Below, one piece after another: positions 44,778 through 54,219 of a stretch of DNA of 64,000 nucleotides. Within the stretch, counting starts at the first letter, position 1. Each line of letters starts with the position of its first letter. Under the pieces are notes generated by a model. That model was not told where the DNA came from, did no database searches, and worked only from the letters and a program-made list of their open reading frames with translations. The position numbers and the translations under genes are program-made. Source of the DNA: Achromobacter insolitus (GTDB lineage Bacteria > Pseudomonadota > Gammaproteobacteria > Burkholderiales > Burkholderiaceae_B); NCBI RefSeq assembly GCF_002209555.1, contig NZ_NJIF01000002.1, positions 744,001 through 808,000 of the forward strand, given 5' to 3'.

Positions 44778-46391
44778 CTATCCTTCCCGGATACCAACGC
44801 CGTCCGAACTCATGGCGGTGGCTGTCGACCAGGCCTCCACCCGGTTGCGCCCCGAATGCTTTGCCCTGTACAAGGCCTGGTCGGCCTTGACCAGGACTTG
44901 CTCGATGGCGGGATCGTCCGCTGGCCAGAGTGCGACTCCGATGGAAACCGTGATGTGGCCGACTGCCTGCGGCATCGTGTGGCCTGCGGTTGCCGTCCTG
45001 ATGCGTTCCGCGACCTTCCCGGCGATTGCGGGCGAGGCGTCCGGCATCAGTACCAGGAATTCTTCGCCGCCGACGCGGCAAGGCATGTCTTCTCCGCGGA
45101 TGCTGGTCCGCAGTATGCCTGCCAGGGCGATCAGCACCTGATCGCCGGCCGCATGCCCAAAGGTGTCGTTCACGCGCTTGAAGTGGTCGAGGTCCAGCGC
45201 GAGCACTGCGAATGCCTGTCGCGCTTGTTGTTGCTTGGCGACCTGCAGGGCCAGTCCCCTGCGGTTGATGAGGCCGGTCATCGGGTCGGTGATGGTGTCG
45301 GAGTTCAGCTTGTCGATGCGCTGGTTCTGCGAATGCTGGCTCATCGTCACGGCATTCCTCAGCCGGGCGGCTTCGTAGTACCAGCCTTTTATCCTGCCGA
45401 GGTCGTCGGCCGTCGCGCCGGGCTGGTCCCGTTCGATGACCTGCGCCAGTTCTTCCAGGGGTCTGGAGATCCAGCGGCCCAGCAGGTAGATCGCCAGAAA
45501 CATGATCAGCCCCACGGGCAGGGCGTACAGCACGATCCTGTAGGTCAGGCTTTGGAGGGGGCGGAGCGTTTCGTCCAAGGGGCGTTGCGCGACCACGCCC
45601 CAGCCCGCATGCTTGAGGGCAGCGTACCCGGCCAGCAGGCGCGTGCCCCGGGTATTGACGACGGGCATCGCGCCGGTCTCGCCTCGCAGCACGGCCTCGA
45701 CCACGGCGTTGTCCCTCTCGCTGGTGCCGATGCGCTCCTTGTCCTTGTGATAGATGATGTTGCCCTCGCCATCGACCACGTACAGATAGGAACCGTCGCA
45801 GTAGAAGTGGTCTCCGACCAGTTTGTCCAGCTCGTTGCCCTGCCTCAGGGGTATGGCGGTGAAGATCGTGCCGGCATAGGCTCCTCCGGTGTCCAGGAAG
45901 GGCTCGGAGAAAGCCAGGATCAGATGCCCCGCCATGCCGATATAAGGGGCGGATATCCGCCCCTCCAGCCGTTGAGGGCCGGACGCCAGCTGCTGGGGCA
46001 CCAGCGTCTTGCCTTCCATGCCGAGATGGGCCGGCGCGGTGGCCAGGATGGTGCCGTTCTTGTCGGTGATGGCCGCGGTCATGACGCCGTCGGTTTGATG
46101 GACGAGGCGCGCCAGTTCATCTTCCATGGCGGGCCTGGAGCCCAGCAGGGCTGGGGCGCGGTTGGCGGCGAGAGTCAACTGGCGCTGGATGGATTCGATG
46201 TACAGGTCGGTGACTTCCGCCTGCTTGATCGCATAGGCGCGGTTGGCCTCCAGGGTGTTGGCGATCAGTTGTTCGCGCTGGACCAGATAGGCCGCGTACA
46301 GCGTATTGACGAAGGCAATGATTCCGCTTGCCAGCGCCAGCATGGTGACCAACCGGCGCAACTTCAGTCTGGGCATACCTGCAGTGGTCAA
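44778..46391 (-). CDS. Membrane diguanylate cyclase with dCache sensor and intact I-site
   Basis: 537 residues (ATG at 46391 or 46376). First helix RLVTMLALASGIIAFVNTLYA, then a large periplasmic sensor (about residues 40-280) of the double Cache type. A second helix (VLYALPVGLIMFLAIYLLG) and a HAMP-like linker follow. The cytoplasmic GGDEF domain begins at DPMTGLINRRGLALQVAKQQ. The active-site loop is GGEEF, so c-di-GMP synthesis is expected. The product-inhibition site RxxD (RGED) sits five residues upstream, as it should. Makes c-di-GMP in response to an unknown periplasmic cue. Confidence 0.93.
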   Translation of the reverse strand: MTTAGMPRLKLRRLVTMLALASGIIAFVNTLYAAYLVQREQLIANTLEANRAYAIKQAEVTDLYIESIQRQLTLAANRAPALLGSRPAMEDELARLVHQTDGVMTAAITDKNGTILATAPAHLGMEGKTLVPQQLASGPQRLEGRISAPYIGMAGHLILAFSEPFLDTGGAYAGTIFTAIPLRQGNELDKLVGDHFYCDGSYLYVVDGEGNIIYHKDKERIGTSERDNAVVEAVLRGETGAMPVVNTRGTRLLAGYAALKHAGWGVVAQRPLDETLRPLQSLTYRIVLYALPVGLIMFLAIYLLGRWISRPLEELAQVIERDQPGATADDLGRIKGWYYEAARLRNAVTMSQHSQNQRIDKLNSDTITDPMTGLINRRGLALQVAKQQQARQAFAVLALDLDHFKRVNDTFGHAAGDQVLIALAGILRTSIRGEDMPCRVGGEEFLVLMPDASPAIAGKVAERIRTATAGHTMPQAVGHITVSIGVALWPADDPAIEQVLVKADQALYRAKHSGRNRVEAWSTATAMSSDGVGIREG

Positions 46392-46500
46392 TGCGGCGCT
46401 CCTTCAATCATTCTCTATGACCATTGAATCGGGGCATTCCGCGCCCGGCAGTGCCCTTGCGCGCGTAGGAGGTTCAGTTTTGCGGCAAGCCTGTGCGAAG

Positions 46501-47427
46501 TCAAGAATTGCGTTGATGCGCGCCTGGGGATAGGGCTTCGATCAAGTGCAGCACAAATGCGTCTGTCGTTTCGGGCAACTGGGCATGGCTCGCGGTCTGG
46601 ACCTGCAGCGTGCGCTCGGCGAACATCGGCTGCTGCAATGCCACGGCGACCAGCGCGCCGCTGCGCAACGGTTCGGCGAGGGTGATCTCGCCGGCCAGCG
46701 TGACGGCGTGGCCGGCCTCGACGACGGCGCGGATGACCGAGGAGGAATTGCTCGAGTAGGCGACATCGAAGGGCGGGCCATCGCTGCCGGCGGCCGAGCT
46801 GTCGAACAGCAGGCGCACGGTGGTGCCAGAATCCGTCAACGCTATCGGATACTGCCGCAGGTCTTCCAGCGACACGCTGCCGCGCCCGGCAAGCGGATGA
46901 CCAGGCACCATGATGGCGCGCACGGGCGAGACGATCTCGTAGCGCACATCGATGCCGCTGCCTGCGTTCAGGCTGAAGGCCAGGCCCACGTCGATGCTGC
47001 CGTCGCGCAGGCGCTGCGTCACGACACCCGGCGACGCGACGTGAACCTGGAACGCGACGCCGGGGTTGCGGGAACGATAGGCGCCCAGGATCGGCGGCAA
47101 CACGTTGCGCGCCACGGCCTCGTTCGAGCCGATACGGATGGTGGTCAGTTCCGCGTGGCGCAAGCTGCGGATGTCGCGCAGCACGTGTTCCGCGTCCATG
47201 GCGACGCGACGCGCGTAGTCGGCCAGCATTTCCCCTGCCCGCGTCAATTCCATGCCATGCGGTCGGCGTTCGAACAAGGCTGCGCCACAGCCTTCCTCCA
47301 ATTTGGCGATTTGCCGGCTGATTGCCGAGGGCGCCACATGCAGGGCGGCCGCGGCGTCCTTGATGCTGCCAGCGCGGACAACTTCGAGGAAATAGCGGTG
47401 CGCGGTGCTGAGCATGATTCGATTCAC
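46501..47427 (-). CDS. LysR-family transcriptional regulator (divergent from Bug/GGT genes)
   Basis: 308 residues. HTH at the N-terminus (HRYFLEVVRAGSIKDAAAAL then HVAPSAISRQIAKLEEGCGA) and a substrate domain with TTIRIGSNEAVARNVLPPIL. Divergent across 130 bases from the Bug receptor at 47558, so it likely regulates the Bug-GGT pair. Confidence 0.92.
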   Translation of the reverse strand: MNRIMLSTAHRYFLEVVRAGSIKDAAAALHVAPSAISRQIAKLEEGCGAALFERRPHGMELTRAGEMLADYARRVAMDAEHVLRDIRSLRHAELTTIRIGSNEAVARNVLPPILGAYRSRNPGVAFQVHVASPGVVTQRLRDGSIDVGLAFSLNAGSGIDVRYEIVSPVRAIMVPGHPLAGRGSVSLEDLRQYPIALTDSGTTVRLLFDSSAAGSDGPPFDVAYSSNSSSVIRAVVEAGHAVTLAGEITLAEPLRSGALVAVALQQPMFAERTLQVQTASHAQLPETTDAFVLHLIEALSPGAHQRNS

Positions 47428-47557
47428 AAAAACGCAATCAAGGTGCTAATTATTGATATTGATTGCCTGAAAGGCAATTCATAGAATGGGCTGATCAGGG
47501 CCGCCACGACACACGGGCAACAGACCCGCGGGCAGCTCTTCATTCAAGGGGAATCGC

Positions 47558-48577
47558 ATGGCTACTGTTGTTTGCAAATCGGGCCGCGTCGTCACGCGGC
47601 CGCAAGGAATCCGTTTTCTGAGGCGCGCCTTTGCCGTGCTGGCGTTGTCGGCGGCGGCAGGCGCGGGGGCGGCGGACTTTCCGCAGCGTTCGATCCAGTT
47701 GATCCTGTCGTTCCCGCCTGGCGGCGCAACCGACGTGCTGGCGCGCGAGCTGAGCCAGAAGCTGGGCGATACGCTGGGCCAGTCCGTGGTGGTATTGAAT
47801 CGGCCCGGCGCGGGCGGCTTGATTGGCATGCAGGCGGCTGCGCGCTCCGAGGCGGACGGCTATACGCTGTATATCTCGTCGGTGATGTCCAACTCGATCT
47901 ACGAAGCGCTCAACGGCAAACAGCAGGTGTCGCTGGATGGAGATTTCGATGCGGTGGGCGCGATAGCCAGCGCCCCGCACATCCTGGTGACGCCTTCAAC
48001 GCTGGGCATCAAGGACTATGCCAGCCTGGTGGCCTACCTGAAGGCAGCGCCGGGCAAGTACAACTACGCGTCGATGGGCGCGGGCACGCTGTCCAACCTG
48101 GAAGGTGAAATCTTCAAGGAGCAGGCAGGCGTGGACGCGCTGCAGATCCCCTACAAGGGCAGCAGCCAAGCCTTGCCCGAGGTGATCTCGGGTGCATCGG
48201 TATTCATGTTCGACAGCGTGACAAGCTCCTTGCCGCACAAGCAGGGCGGCCGCATCGACGTGCTGGGCGTGGCCTCCGCCAAACGCCTGCCCGTCATGCC
48301 TGACGTGCCTACGCTCAAGGAATTGGGCGTACAGGGCCTCGAAGCCGAGAACCTGTTTGCGCTGATGGCTCCCAAGGGCACGCCGAAGGACCGGCTGGAT
48401 ATCGTGGCCGGCGCGCTTGCCAAGGCGCAGGGCGATGCAGGATTCCGCAAGGCCATCGAAGCCCAGGGCTTCCAGATCAGCGAGATTCCGGCGAAGACAC
48501 TGCCGCAGTTCATCCTGGACCAGCAGGCATTCTGGCGCGACAAGGTCAAGGCCTTGAACATCACCGCAAGCAAGTAG
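47558..48577 (+). CDS. Bug-family tripartite tricarboxylate receptor
   Basis: 339 residues. An Arg-rich N-terminus leads to a signal sequence (FAVLALSAAAGAGAADFPQ). Bug pattern: ADFPQRSIQLILSFPPGGAT, LGQSVVVLNRPGAGGLIGMQ, DGYTLYISS, VPTLKELGVQGLE. Periplasmic ligand-binding protein. It is followed 7 bases later by a gamma-glutamyltransferase-like gene, suggesting uptake or sensing of a gamma-glutamyl or carboxylated compound. Confidence 0.92.
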   Translation: MATVVCKSGRVVTRPQGIRFLRRAFAVLALSAAAGAGAADFPQRSIQLILSFPPGGATDVLARELSQKLGDTLGQSVVVLNRPGAGGLIGMQAAARSEADGYTLYISSVMSNSIYEALNGKQQVSLDGDFDAVGAIASAPHILVTPSTLGIKDYASLVAYLKAAPGKYNYASMGAGTLSNLEGEIFKEQAGVDALQIPYKGSSQALPEVISGASVFMFDSVTSSLPHKQGGRIDVLGVASAKRLPVMPDVPTLKELGVQGLEAENLFALMAPKGTPKDRLDIVAGALAKAQGDAGFRKAIEAQGFQISEIPAKTLPQFILDQQAFWRDKVKALNITASK

Positions 48578-48584
48578 CCATCCC

Positions 48585-50189
48585 ATGCCCATACCCAACG
48601 ATCCCTTCTGGCAGCTTCCCTATGCATCGCAGCGCATGCCCGTGCTGGCGGACAACGTGGTCAGCACGTCGCAGCCCTTGGCCAGCGCCGCCGGCCTGCA
48701 GATGTACGCCCGTGGCGGCAACGCGGTCGATGCGGCGCTGGCCACCGCCATAGCGTTGACAGTGGTCGAGCCGTGCATGAACGGCATCGGCGGCGACATG
48801 TTCGCTATCGTCTGGCATGGCGGACGCCTGCATGGACTGAACGCGTCCGGACGCGCGCCGGCGGCCTGGGAGACCGGCAGATTCGCCCACCTGGACGGCA
48901 TGGACCCGATCGGCTGGGGCAGCGTGACCGTGCCCGGCGTTGTATCCGGCTGGCGCGCCATCTGGGAGAAGTTCGGCTCGCTGCCGTTCGAAGACCTGTT
49001 CGAACCTGCCATACGCTATGCGCGGGACGGCTACCTGGTGTCGCCCACGGTCCATCGCCAATGGCAGAAGCAGGTGCCGCGCCTGAGCGGCCAGCCGGGG
49101 TTTTCCGAATCCTTTGCGCCGGGCGGCCGGGCGCCGCTGCCCGGAGAACGGTTCCGCAGCCCGGGTCAGGCCAGCACGCTGGAGAGCATCGCCCGCAGCA
49201 AGGGCGAAAGCTTCTACCGCGGTGAACTGGCTGCGGCGATCGCAGCCCACGCGCGCAATACAGGCGGCTACATCACCGAGGCCGACATGGCGAACCATGC
49301 CGCCGACTGGGTGGAGCCGATAGGCATGCGGTACCGGGACCTGGAACTGTTCGAGATCGGTCCGAACGGACAGGGCATCGGCGCATTGATGGCGTTGGGC
49401 ATGCTGGAAAATTTCGACCTGGCCAGTTGCGGTCGCGATAGCGGCCGCGCGCTGCACCTGCAAATAGAAGCCATGCGCCTGGCTTTCGCCGATCTATACG
49501 AACACGTAGGCGATCCGGCTCACATGAAAGTGTCCAGCGCGCAGTTGCTGGATCCGGCCTACCTGGCCGAACGCGCGAAGCTGATCGATCCGGATCGCGC
49601 GGGCGCGCCTCGGCCGGGCGATCCGCATAGCGGCGGCACGGTGTATCTGACTGCCGCCGACCGGCACGGCACCATGGTGTCGTTCATCCAGTCCAACTTC
49701 AAGGGCTTCGGGTCTGGCGTGGTGGTGCCGGGAACGGGCATCGCGATGCAGAACCGTGGTTGGGGCTTTTCCACGAAGCCCGGGCATCCCAATGTGGTGG
49801 CGCCGGGTAAGCGGCCGTTCCACACCATCATTCCTGGCTTCCTGATGAAGCGTGGGCGGCCGTTGATGAGCTTCGGCGTCATGGGCGGATCCATGCAGGC
49901 GCAAGGCCACTTGCAGGTCACCAGCCGCCTGGCGGACTTCGGCCAGAACCCGCAGGCCGCCAGCGACGCGCCGCGCTGGCGCATCAAGGACGACAACGTC
50001 GGCGTGGCGGTGGAATGGAACTGCCCGCCGGAAGCCGTCGAGCATCTGCGCGCCTGCGGCCACAAGGTAGACGTGGCGCCACGCTTCGATCTGGAGTTCG
50101 GCAGCGCGCAGATGGCCATGCGGCTTGAGCAGGGCGGCTACCTGGCCGCATCGGATCATCGCAAGGATGGCTACCCGATAGGCTATTGA
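48585..50189 (+). CDS. Gamma-glutamyltransferase-family protein
   Basis: 534 residues. Ntn-hydrolase fold of gamma-glutamyltranspeptidases: GGNAVDAALATAIALTVVEP, MNGIGGDMFAIVW, GWGSVTVPGVVSGW, and SGGTVYLTAADRHGTMVSFI where the Thr of GGT (Thr352) should be the autocleavage nucleophile. The MSFGVMGGSMQAQGHLQV region matches the conserved small-subunit Gly loop. No signal peptide is seen, so it is probably cytoplasmic, unlike classical periplasmic GGT. Adjacent to the Bug receptor and in the same direction. Confidence 0.9.
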   Translation: MPIPNDPFWQLPYASQRMPVLADNVVSTSQPLASAAGLQMYARGGNAVDAALATAIALTVVEPCMNGIGGDMFAIVWHGGRLHGLNASGRAPAAWETGRFAHLDGMDPIGWGSVTVPGVVSGWRAIWEKFGSLPFEDLFEPAIRYARDGYLVSPTVHRQWQKQVPRLSGQPGFSESFAPGGRAPLPGERFRSPGQASTLESIARSKGESFYRGELAAAIAAHARNTGGYITEADMANHAADWVEPIGMRYRDLELFEIGPNGQGIGALMALGMLENFDLASCGRDSGRALHLQIEAMRLAFADLYEHVGDPAHMKVSSAQLLDPAYLAERAKLIDPDRAGAPRPGDPHSGGTVYLTAADRHGTMVSFIQSNFKGFGSGVVVPGTGIAMQNRGWGFSTKPGHPNVVAPGKRPFHTIIPGFLMKRGRPLMSFGVMGGSMQAQGHLQVTSRLADFGQNPQAASDAPRWRIKDDNVGVAVEWNCPPEAVEHLRACGHKVDVAPRFDLEFGSAQMAMRLEQGGYLAASDHRKDGYPIGY

Positions 50190-50344
50190 CGCCGCCTGCC
50201 AGACCGACGTTTGGTCGAGGCAAACCCCTGTTTCGTCGAAAATAGGGTGAAATCCCGCCGCCTCTCGATGACAATCGGCACCATTCCGGTGCGGTAGCGG
50301 CGTGGCGGTCCATTCCCGGCGCGGGCCATGCCGCGCCGAACGGC

Positions 50345-51031
50345 TCAGCGCTGCGCCACCGCGCGCCGCAGGCGCTGCGACGCGACCCGGCCCAGCACGA
50401 CGGCAGCGACGCCATTGTTGAACGTCACCTCCGTCTGCGCGCCGGGCAGCGCCGAGAGATGAGAGATATGTTCCAGATTCATGATGACGGACCGGGACAA
50501 GGCGCAAAAAGGCGGGCAGGGCAGCTGGGCCGCCAGGCGCTTGAAGGTGATGTGCATCAGTTCATTCGCGTGCAGGGCGCTGCAAAGCAGCACGTAGTCT
50601 CCCTGCGCCTGCGCCATGGTCAGTTCATGGACTTTGATGAGCTTGGTGCCGTTGCGGGTCCGCAGCGTCAGATGATCGCTGGCGCGCGGGCGCAGCCGCG
50701 CCAGCGTCTGTTCGAGCCGGTCCGGACGGACGGGCTTGAGCAGGTAGTCGACGGCCTGGACGTCGAACGCACGGGCTGCGTAGTCGCTGTGCGCGGTGAC
50801 GAAGACCACGGCGGGCGGAGCCTCCAGCTCGTCCAGCAGATCGAAGCCGGTTCCGGAAGTCAGTTCGATATCCAGGAACAGGACGTCGGGACGATGCTCG
50901 CGGATCAAGGTACGCGCCTGTTCGAGCGTTCCGGCTTCGCCCGCGACGTGGATGGCGGCCGAGGCTTCGAGCAGCCGGCGCAGGTAGCGCCGCGCCGGGG
51001 CTTCATCGTCAATGACAAGCGCGCGCAGCAT
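50345..51031 (-). CDS. LytTR-type response regulator
   Basis: 228 residues. Receiver domain with ALVIDDEAPARRYLRRLL, the phosphoacceptor Asp54 in VLFLDIELTSGTGFDLL, and KPVRPDRL. It continues into a LytTR DNA-binding domain (about residues 125-228) with GDYVLLCSAL, FKRLAAQL and RSVIMNLEHI. Divergent from the histidine kinase at 51145; they should form one two-component system. Converges with the GGT-like gene. Confidence 0.92.
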   Translation of the reverse strand: MLRALVIDDEAPARRYLRRLLEASAAIHVAGEAGTLEQARTLIREHRPDVLFLDIELTSGTGFDLLDELEAPPAVVFVTAHSDYAARAFDVQAVDYLLKPVRPDRLEQTLARLRPRASDHLTLRTRNGTKLIKVHELTMAQAQGDYVLLCSALHANELMHITFKRLAAQLPCPPFCALSRSVIMNLEHISHLSALPGAQTEVTFNNGVAAVVLGRVASQRLRRAVAQR

Positions 51032-51144
51032 TCTCCTCCCTGGCGCCGTGATGTGGCGGGTATAGTCGTGCGGTCTGGCACGCGGGTAAATATAAGGCCA
51101 ATGCAGTTTCCAGAGAACCCTTTGCCGGCCCGGAGGGCGTGTTC

Positions 51145-52224
51145 ATGAAGTTCACATCCATCAACCAGGGCCTCAGCCCCGGGGAGTCGTCGCTTGGCTT
51201 TTGGCGGGCGCAGACGCTGGGTTGGGTCTTTCTTGCGATCGTGGGTTTCTTTATCCGGCTGGCGATATTCGGCAACGCCACGGCGGCCTTCTGGCTTACC
51301 GCGGCCCTGGAGCCGCTGGCATTCGTCCTGACGAGCGGGGCGGCTGTGCTGCATGGCCGCCGCTCCGGCAAGGGCGATCCACCCCTTCTGGTGCTGGTTT
51401 GCGCGGTACTGTTCTGCCTGACCGCATCGGCGCTGCTGGCCTCGATCGCCTATGGCATCCACAGTCTGTTCCTGCCCGGCGCGATACGGGTCCTGCCGGG
51501 CAATCAGTATCGGCTGGGCTTTCTCTATTACATGGGCATGCTCTCGATCTGGACGTTGATCTATTTCGGCGTGTCCGCGGAACTGAGCGCGCGCACAGAA
51601 CGGCTGTCCAAGATGAAGGCGGAGACGCGCTCGCTGAAGCTGGAACTGGAACACCTGCAGCTGCAGATCGAACCGCATTTCCTGTTCAATTCGCTCAACA
51701 CCATCGTGGCGGAGATCGCCGATCGGCCCGCCATCGCCGAGGAAATGACCCGCAGCCTGGCAGAGTACCTGCGCTATTCGCTGGATCGGCGCGGGCGGGG
51801 GCTGTCCAGGCTGGAAGAGGAGATCGAGGCTGCCGAGGCCTATGTGCGCATACAGGCGCTGCGCTTTGACAAGAAACTCGAATGCCGATGCCAGATCGAT
51901 CCGGCCACGCTTGAAATCAACATCCCGCGCATGACATTGCAGGGCTTGGTGGAAAATGCGATCAAGCACGGCATGCGTTCGGAACATGCGCATTTCCCCA
52001 TCTGCATACGCACGCGGTTGCAGGGAGATGAACTGCTCATCGAGGTGGACAACCCTGGCCGCCTGCACGCGCCCTTCGATCTGGCCAACGGGGGGGGAGG
52101 TTTGGGGAATCTGTGCCGCCGCCTGGTGCTGAGGTACCCCGACAGGCATGCGTTCCTGCTGGAGCAGCGCGGGGAAAGAACCGTGGCGCAGATACGGTTG
52201 CGAGGCGAGCCCGAGCCCGCGTGA
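51145..52224 (+). CDS. LytS-like membrane histidine kinase
   Basis: 359 residues from ATG at 51145, after CGGAGGG; a GTG at 51139 is possible. About four transmembrane helices in the first 145 residues, then a His_kinase (PF06580-type) domain with the phosphorylated His178 in LQIEPHFLFNSLNTIVAEIA, and an ATPase domain with LVENAIKHGM and GGGGLGNLCRRL. Partner of the response regulator encoded divergently 113 bases away. The signal is not known. Confidence 0.92.
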   Translation: MKFTSINQGLSPGESSLGFWRAQTLGWVFLAIVGFFIRLAIFGNATAAFWLTAALEPLAFVLTSGAAVLHGRRSGKGDPPLLVLVCAVLFCLTASALLASIAYGIHSLFLPGAIRVLPGNQYRLGFLYYMGMLSIWTLIYFGVSAELSARTERLSKMKAETRSLKLELEHLQLQIEPHFLFNSLNTIVAEIADRPAIAEEMTRSLAEYLRYSLDRRGRGLSRLEEEIEAAEAYVRIQALRFDKKLECRCQIDPATLEINIPRMTLQGLVENAIKHGMRSEHAHFPICIRTRLQGDELLIEVDNPGRLHAPFDLANGGGGLGNLCRRLVLRYPDRHAFLLEQRGERTVAQIRLRGEPEPA

Positions 52225-52243
52225 TGCACGGACGGGGGCGCCT

Positions 52244-52663
52244 CTAGCGATACGTTGCCAGCAGGATGCTGGTTTCGGTGGTGGCTATGCCCTTGATCAG
52301 GCGCACGCGTTCCAGCACCTTGGACAGGTCGGCCGTAGAGTCGGCGCGGATTTCGGCCAACAGGTCCCAACGGCCATTGGTGTCGTGCAGCTGTTCGACG
52401 CTGGGTTCGCCCAGCAGGCTGGCCAGTACCGCGCGAGTCTGGTTGCCGTCCACGGTAATGCCCATCCAGGCCCGCAGGCCGCCCTGGTCTGCGTCGGGAC
52501 GCAGCTTCAGCGTATAGCCGGCAATGACGCCGTCATCCTCCAGCTTGCGCAGTCGGTTGGAGACGGTGCCGCGCGACACGCCGGCCTTGCTGGCCAAGAC
52601 GGAAAGCGGGGTGCGCGCGTCCCGCCTCAGGATGCCGATCAGCCGGGTATCGATTTCGTCCAT
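52244..52663 (-). CDS. Lrp/AsnC-family regulator
   Basis: 139 residues. HTH (LIGILRRDARTPLSVLASKA then GVSRGTVSNRLRKLEDDGVI) and a RAM ligand-binding domain (VEQLHDTNGRWDLLAEIRAD, IKGIATTETSILL). Last gene of the M24-ABC-racemase operon, 13 bases after the racemase-like gene. It may sense an amino acid related to the transported substrate. Confidence 0.9.
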   Translation of the reverse strand: MDEIDTRLIGILRRDARTPLSVLASKAGVSRGTVSNRLRKLEDDGVIAGYTLKLRPDADQGGLRAWMGITVDGNQTRAVLASLLGEPSVEQLHDTNGRWDLLAEIRADSTADLSKVLERVRLIKGIATTETSILLATYR

Positions 52664-52676
52664 GGCTCGGGCGGAT

Positions 52677-53417
52677 TCAATGTTCTTTGAACAAGCTGCC
52701 GTATCCGCGCATCCGGTCGCGAACCCCAGCCAGGCGCAGGCAATGCCACATGCTGGCCTGGTTGCTGCCGATCACGGGCTTGCCCAGCGTGTCCTCCAGG
52801 CGTTCGATTACGGCCGTGGAGCGCAGCGCGCCGCAGCTGATGAAGACGGCGTCCGCGTCGGGCCGGTCCACCGAGAGGGCGAATTCGTACAGAAACTCGG
52901 GCGAGACCCGGTTCATGGTTTCATCATCAGGCAGGTCCAGGCCCTGCAACGAGATGACGTCGTAGCCCATGCCCTCGAAGCAGCGTCGTTCCAGCTCGTT
53001 GACCGCATCGTCGTAGGCGGTGGCGATGGCCAGGCGGCGGGCGCCTACCGCGGCCAGCGCCGCCGTGACGCCGTCCAGCAGCGTCGCCGCGATCGCACCG
53101 GGCCGCGCCTGCGCGAGCAGGGAGCGTACCTTGTCGTTGCCGATCACGACGCTGCCGGCGGTGCAGTTGTAGCAGACCACGTCGATGTCGCGGCGCCCCG
53201 GCGCCAGGCTGCCCAGGGCCTGGAGCAGCTCGCTCTCCATCGCGGCCAGACTTTCCACTGAGCACGCGGCCGCCATGGGCACGCGGCCGAAGCTCAGTCC
53301 CACGCCATCGGGAGCCATGGCGTGCATCTCCCCTTCGGTCAGGCCCGCATTGGCCACGCACAGGAAGGCGAGGCGCGCCCGCGGATACGGGCCGGCGTCG
53401 TAGCGGATGGGCTTCAT
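52677..53417 (-). CDS. Asp/Glu racemase superfamily enzyme (maleate isomerase/arylmalonate decarboxylase-like)
   Basis: 246 residues from ATG at 53417. Two catalytic-cysteine regions typical of the fold: VVCYNCTAGSVVIGNDKV and VFISCGALRSTAVIE. The layout is most like maleate cis-trans isomerases and arylmalonate decarboxylases: two Cys around half a protein apart, IGSNQASMWHCLRLAG at the end. It turns over a 2-substituted acid or amino acid. The start overlaps the ABC ATPase stop by four bases. Confidence 0.85.
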   Translation of the reverse strand: MKPIRYDAGPYPRARLAFLCVANAGLTEGEMHAMAPDGVGLSFGRVPMAAACSVESLAAMESELLQALGSLAPGRRDIDVVCYNCTAGSVVIGNDKVRSLLAQARPGAIAATLLDGVTAALAAVGARRLAIATAYDDAVNELERRCFEGMGYDVISLQGLDLPDDETMNRVSPEFLYEFALSVDRPDADAVFISCGALRSTAVIERLEDTLGKPVIGSNQASMWHCLRLAGVRDRMRGYGSLFKEH

Positions 53418-54217
53418 TCCGTCATCCCTGCGGCGTCGAAACACTCGCGGATGACCGTGGCCGCCTTGACGAAGTTTGGATGGCCGACCATGGTGTAGTC
53501 GCGCGGCCGCGGCAGGTCGATGTCCACCGTCAGCGCCACCCGCCCAGGGCGCTTGCTCATCACCATCACGCGATCCGACAGGAACACGGCTTCCGAGATG
53601 CTGTGGGTGATGAACATGACGGTCTTCTTGCTTTCCAGCCATACCCGCTGCAGCTCAAGGTTCATGGCTTCACGCGTCATCGCGTCCAAGGCGCCGAAGG
53701 GTTCGTCCATCAGCAGGATGTCGGGATTGTGGATAAGCGCGCGGCACAGGGCGACGCGCTGCTGCATGCCGCCGGAAAGCTGGTGCGGCAGGCATTGTTC
53801 AAAGCCTTCCAGACCGCTGAGCTTGATCAGTTCACGCAACCGGCTCTCGTAACGTGCCGCGGGCAGATTGCGCATCTCCAGTTGCAGAGAAATATTCCCG
53901 GCTACATCGCGCCAGGGCAAGAGCGCCGCCCGCTGGAACACGATGCCCACGTTGGCACCCGGTTCGGTCACGCGTTCCCCCAGTACTTGGATTTCACCGG
54001 CGGTGGGTGGCGTCAGGCCTGCCACCGCGCGCATCAGCGTGCTCTTGCCGCAGCCTGACGGGCCGAGCACGGACAGGAACTGCCCTTCGGGTATGGAAAG
54101 GTCGATGCCGTCGACTGCGACGTAGGAACCGAACCGCTGGACCATGCCGCGGATGTCGATGGCGGTATCGGGCGCGTCCGCGTCGGGGGCGAGCGCCAGG
54201 GCTGCGTGGTGCGCCAT
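53414..54217 (-). CDS. ABC transporter ATPase (SsuB/TauB-like)
   Basis: 267 residues. Walker A GPSGCGKSTLM, signature LSGGMQQRVALCRALIHNP, Walker B ILLMDEPFGALDAM, HSISEAVFLSDRV. Belongs to the nitrate/sulfonate/taurine importer group. Works with the permease at 55222 and binding protein at 54220. Two bases after the binding protein gene. Confidence 0.93.
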   Translation of the reverse strand: MAHHAALALAPDADAPDTAIDIRGMVQRFGSYVAVDGIDLSIPEGQFLSVLGPSGCGKSTLMRAVAGLTPPTAGEIQVLGERVTEPGANVGIVFQRAALLPWRDVAGNISLQLEMRNLPAARYESRLRELIKLSGLEGFEQCLPHQLSGGMQQRVALCRALIHNPDILLMDEPFGALDAMTREAMNLELQRVWLESKKTVMFITHSISEAVFLSDRVMVMSKRPGRVALTVDIDLPRPRDYTMVGHPNFVKAATVIRECFDAAGMTE

Positions 54218-54219
54218 GT

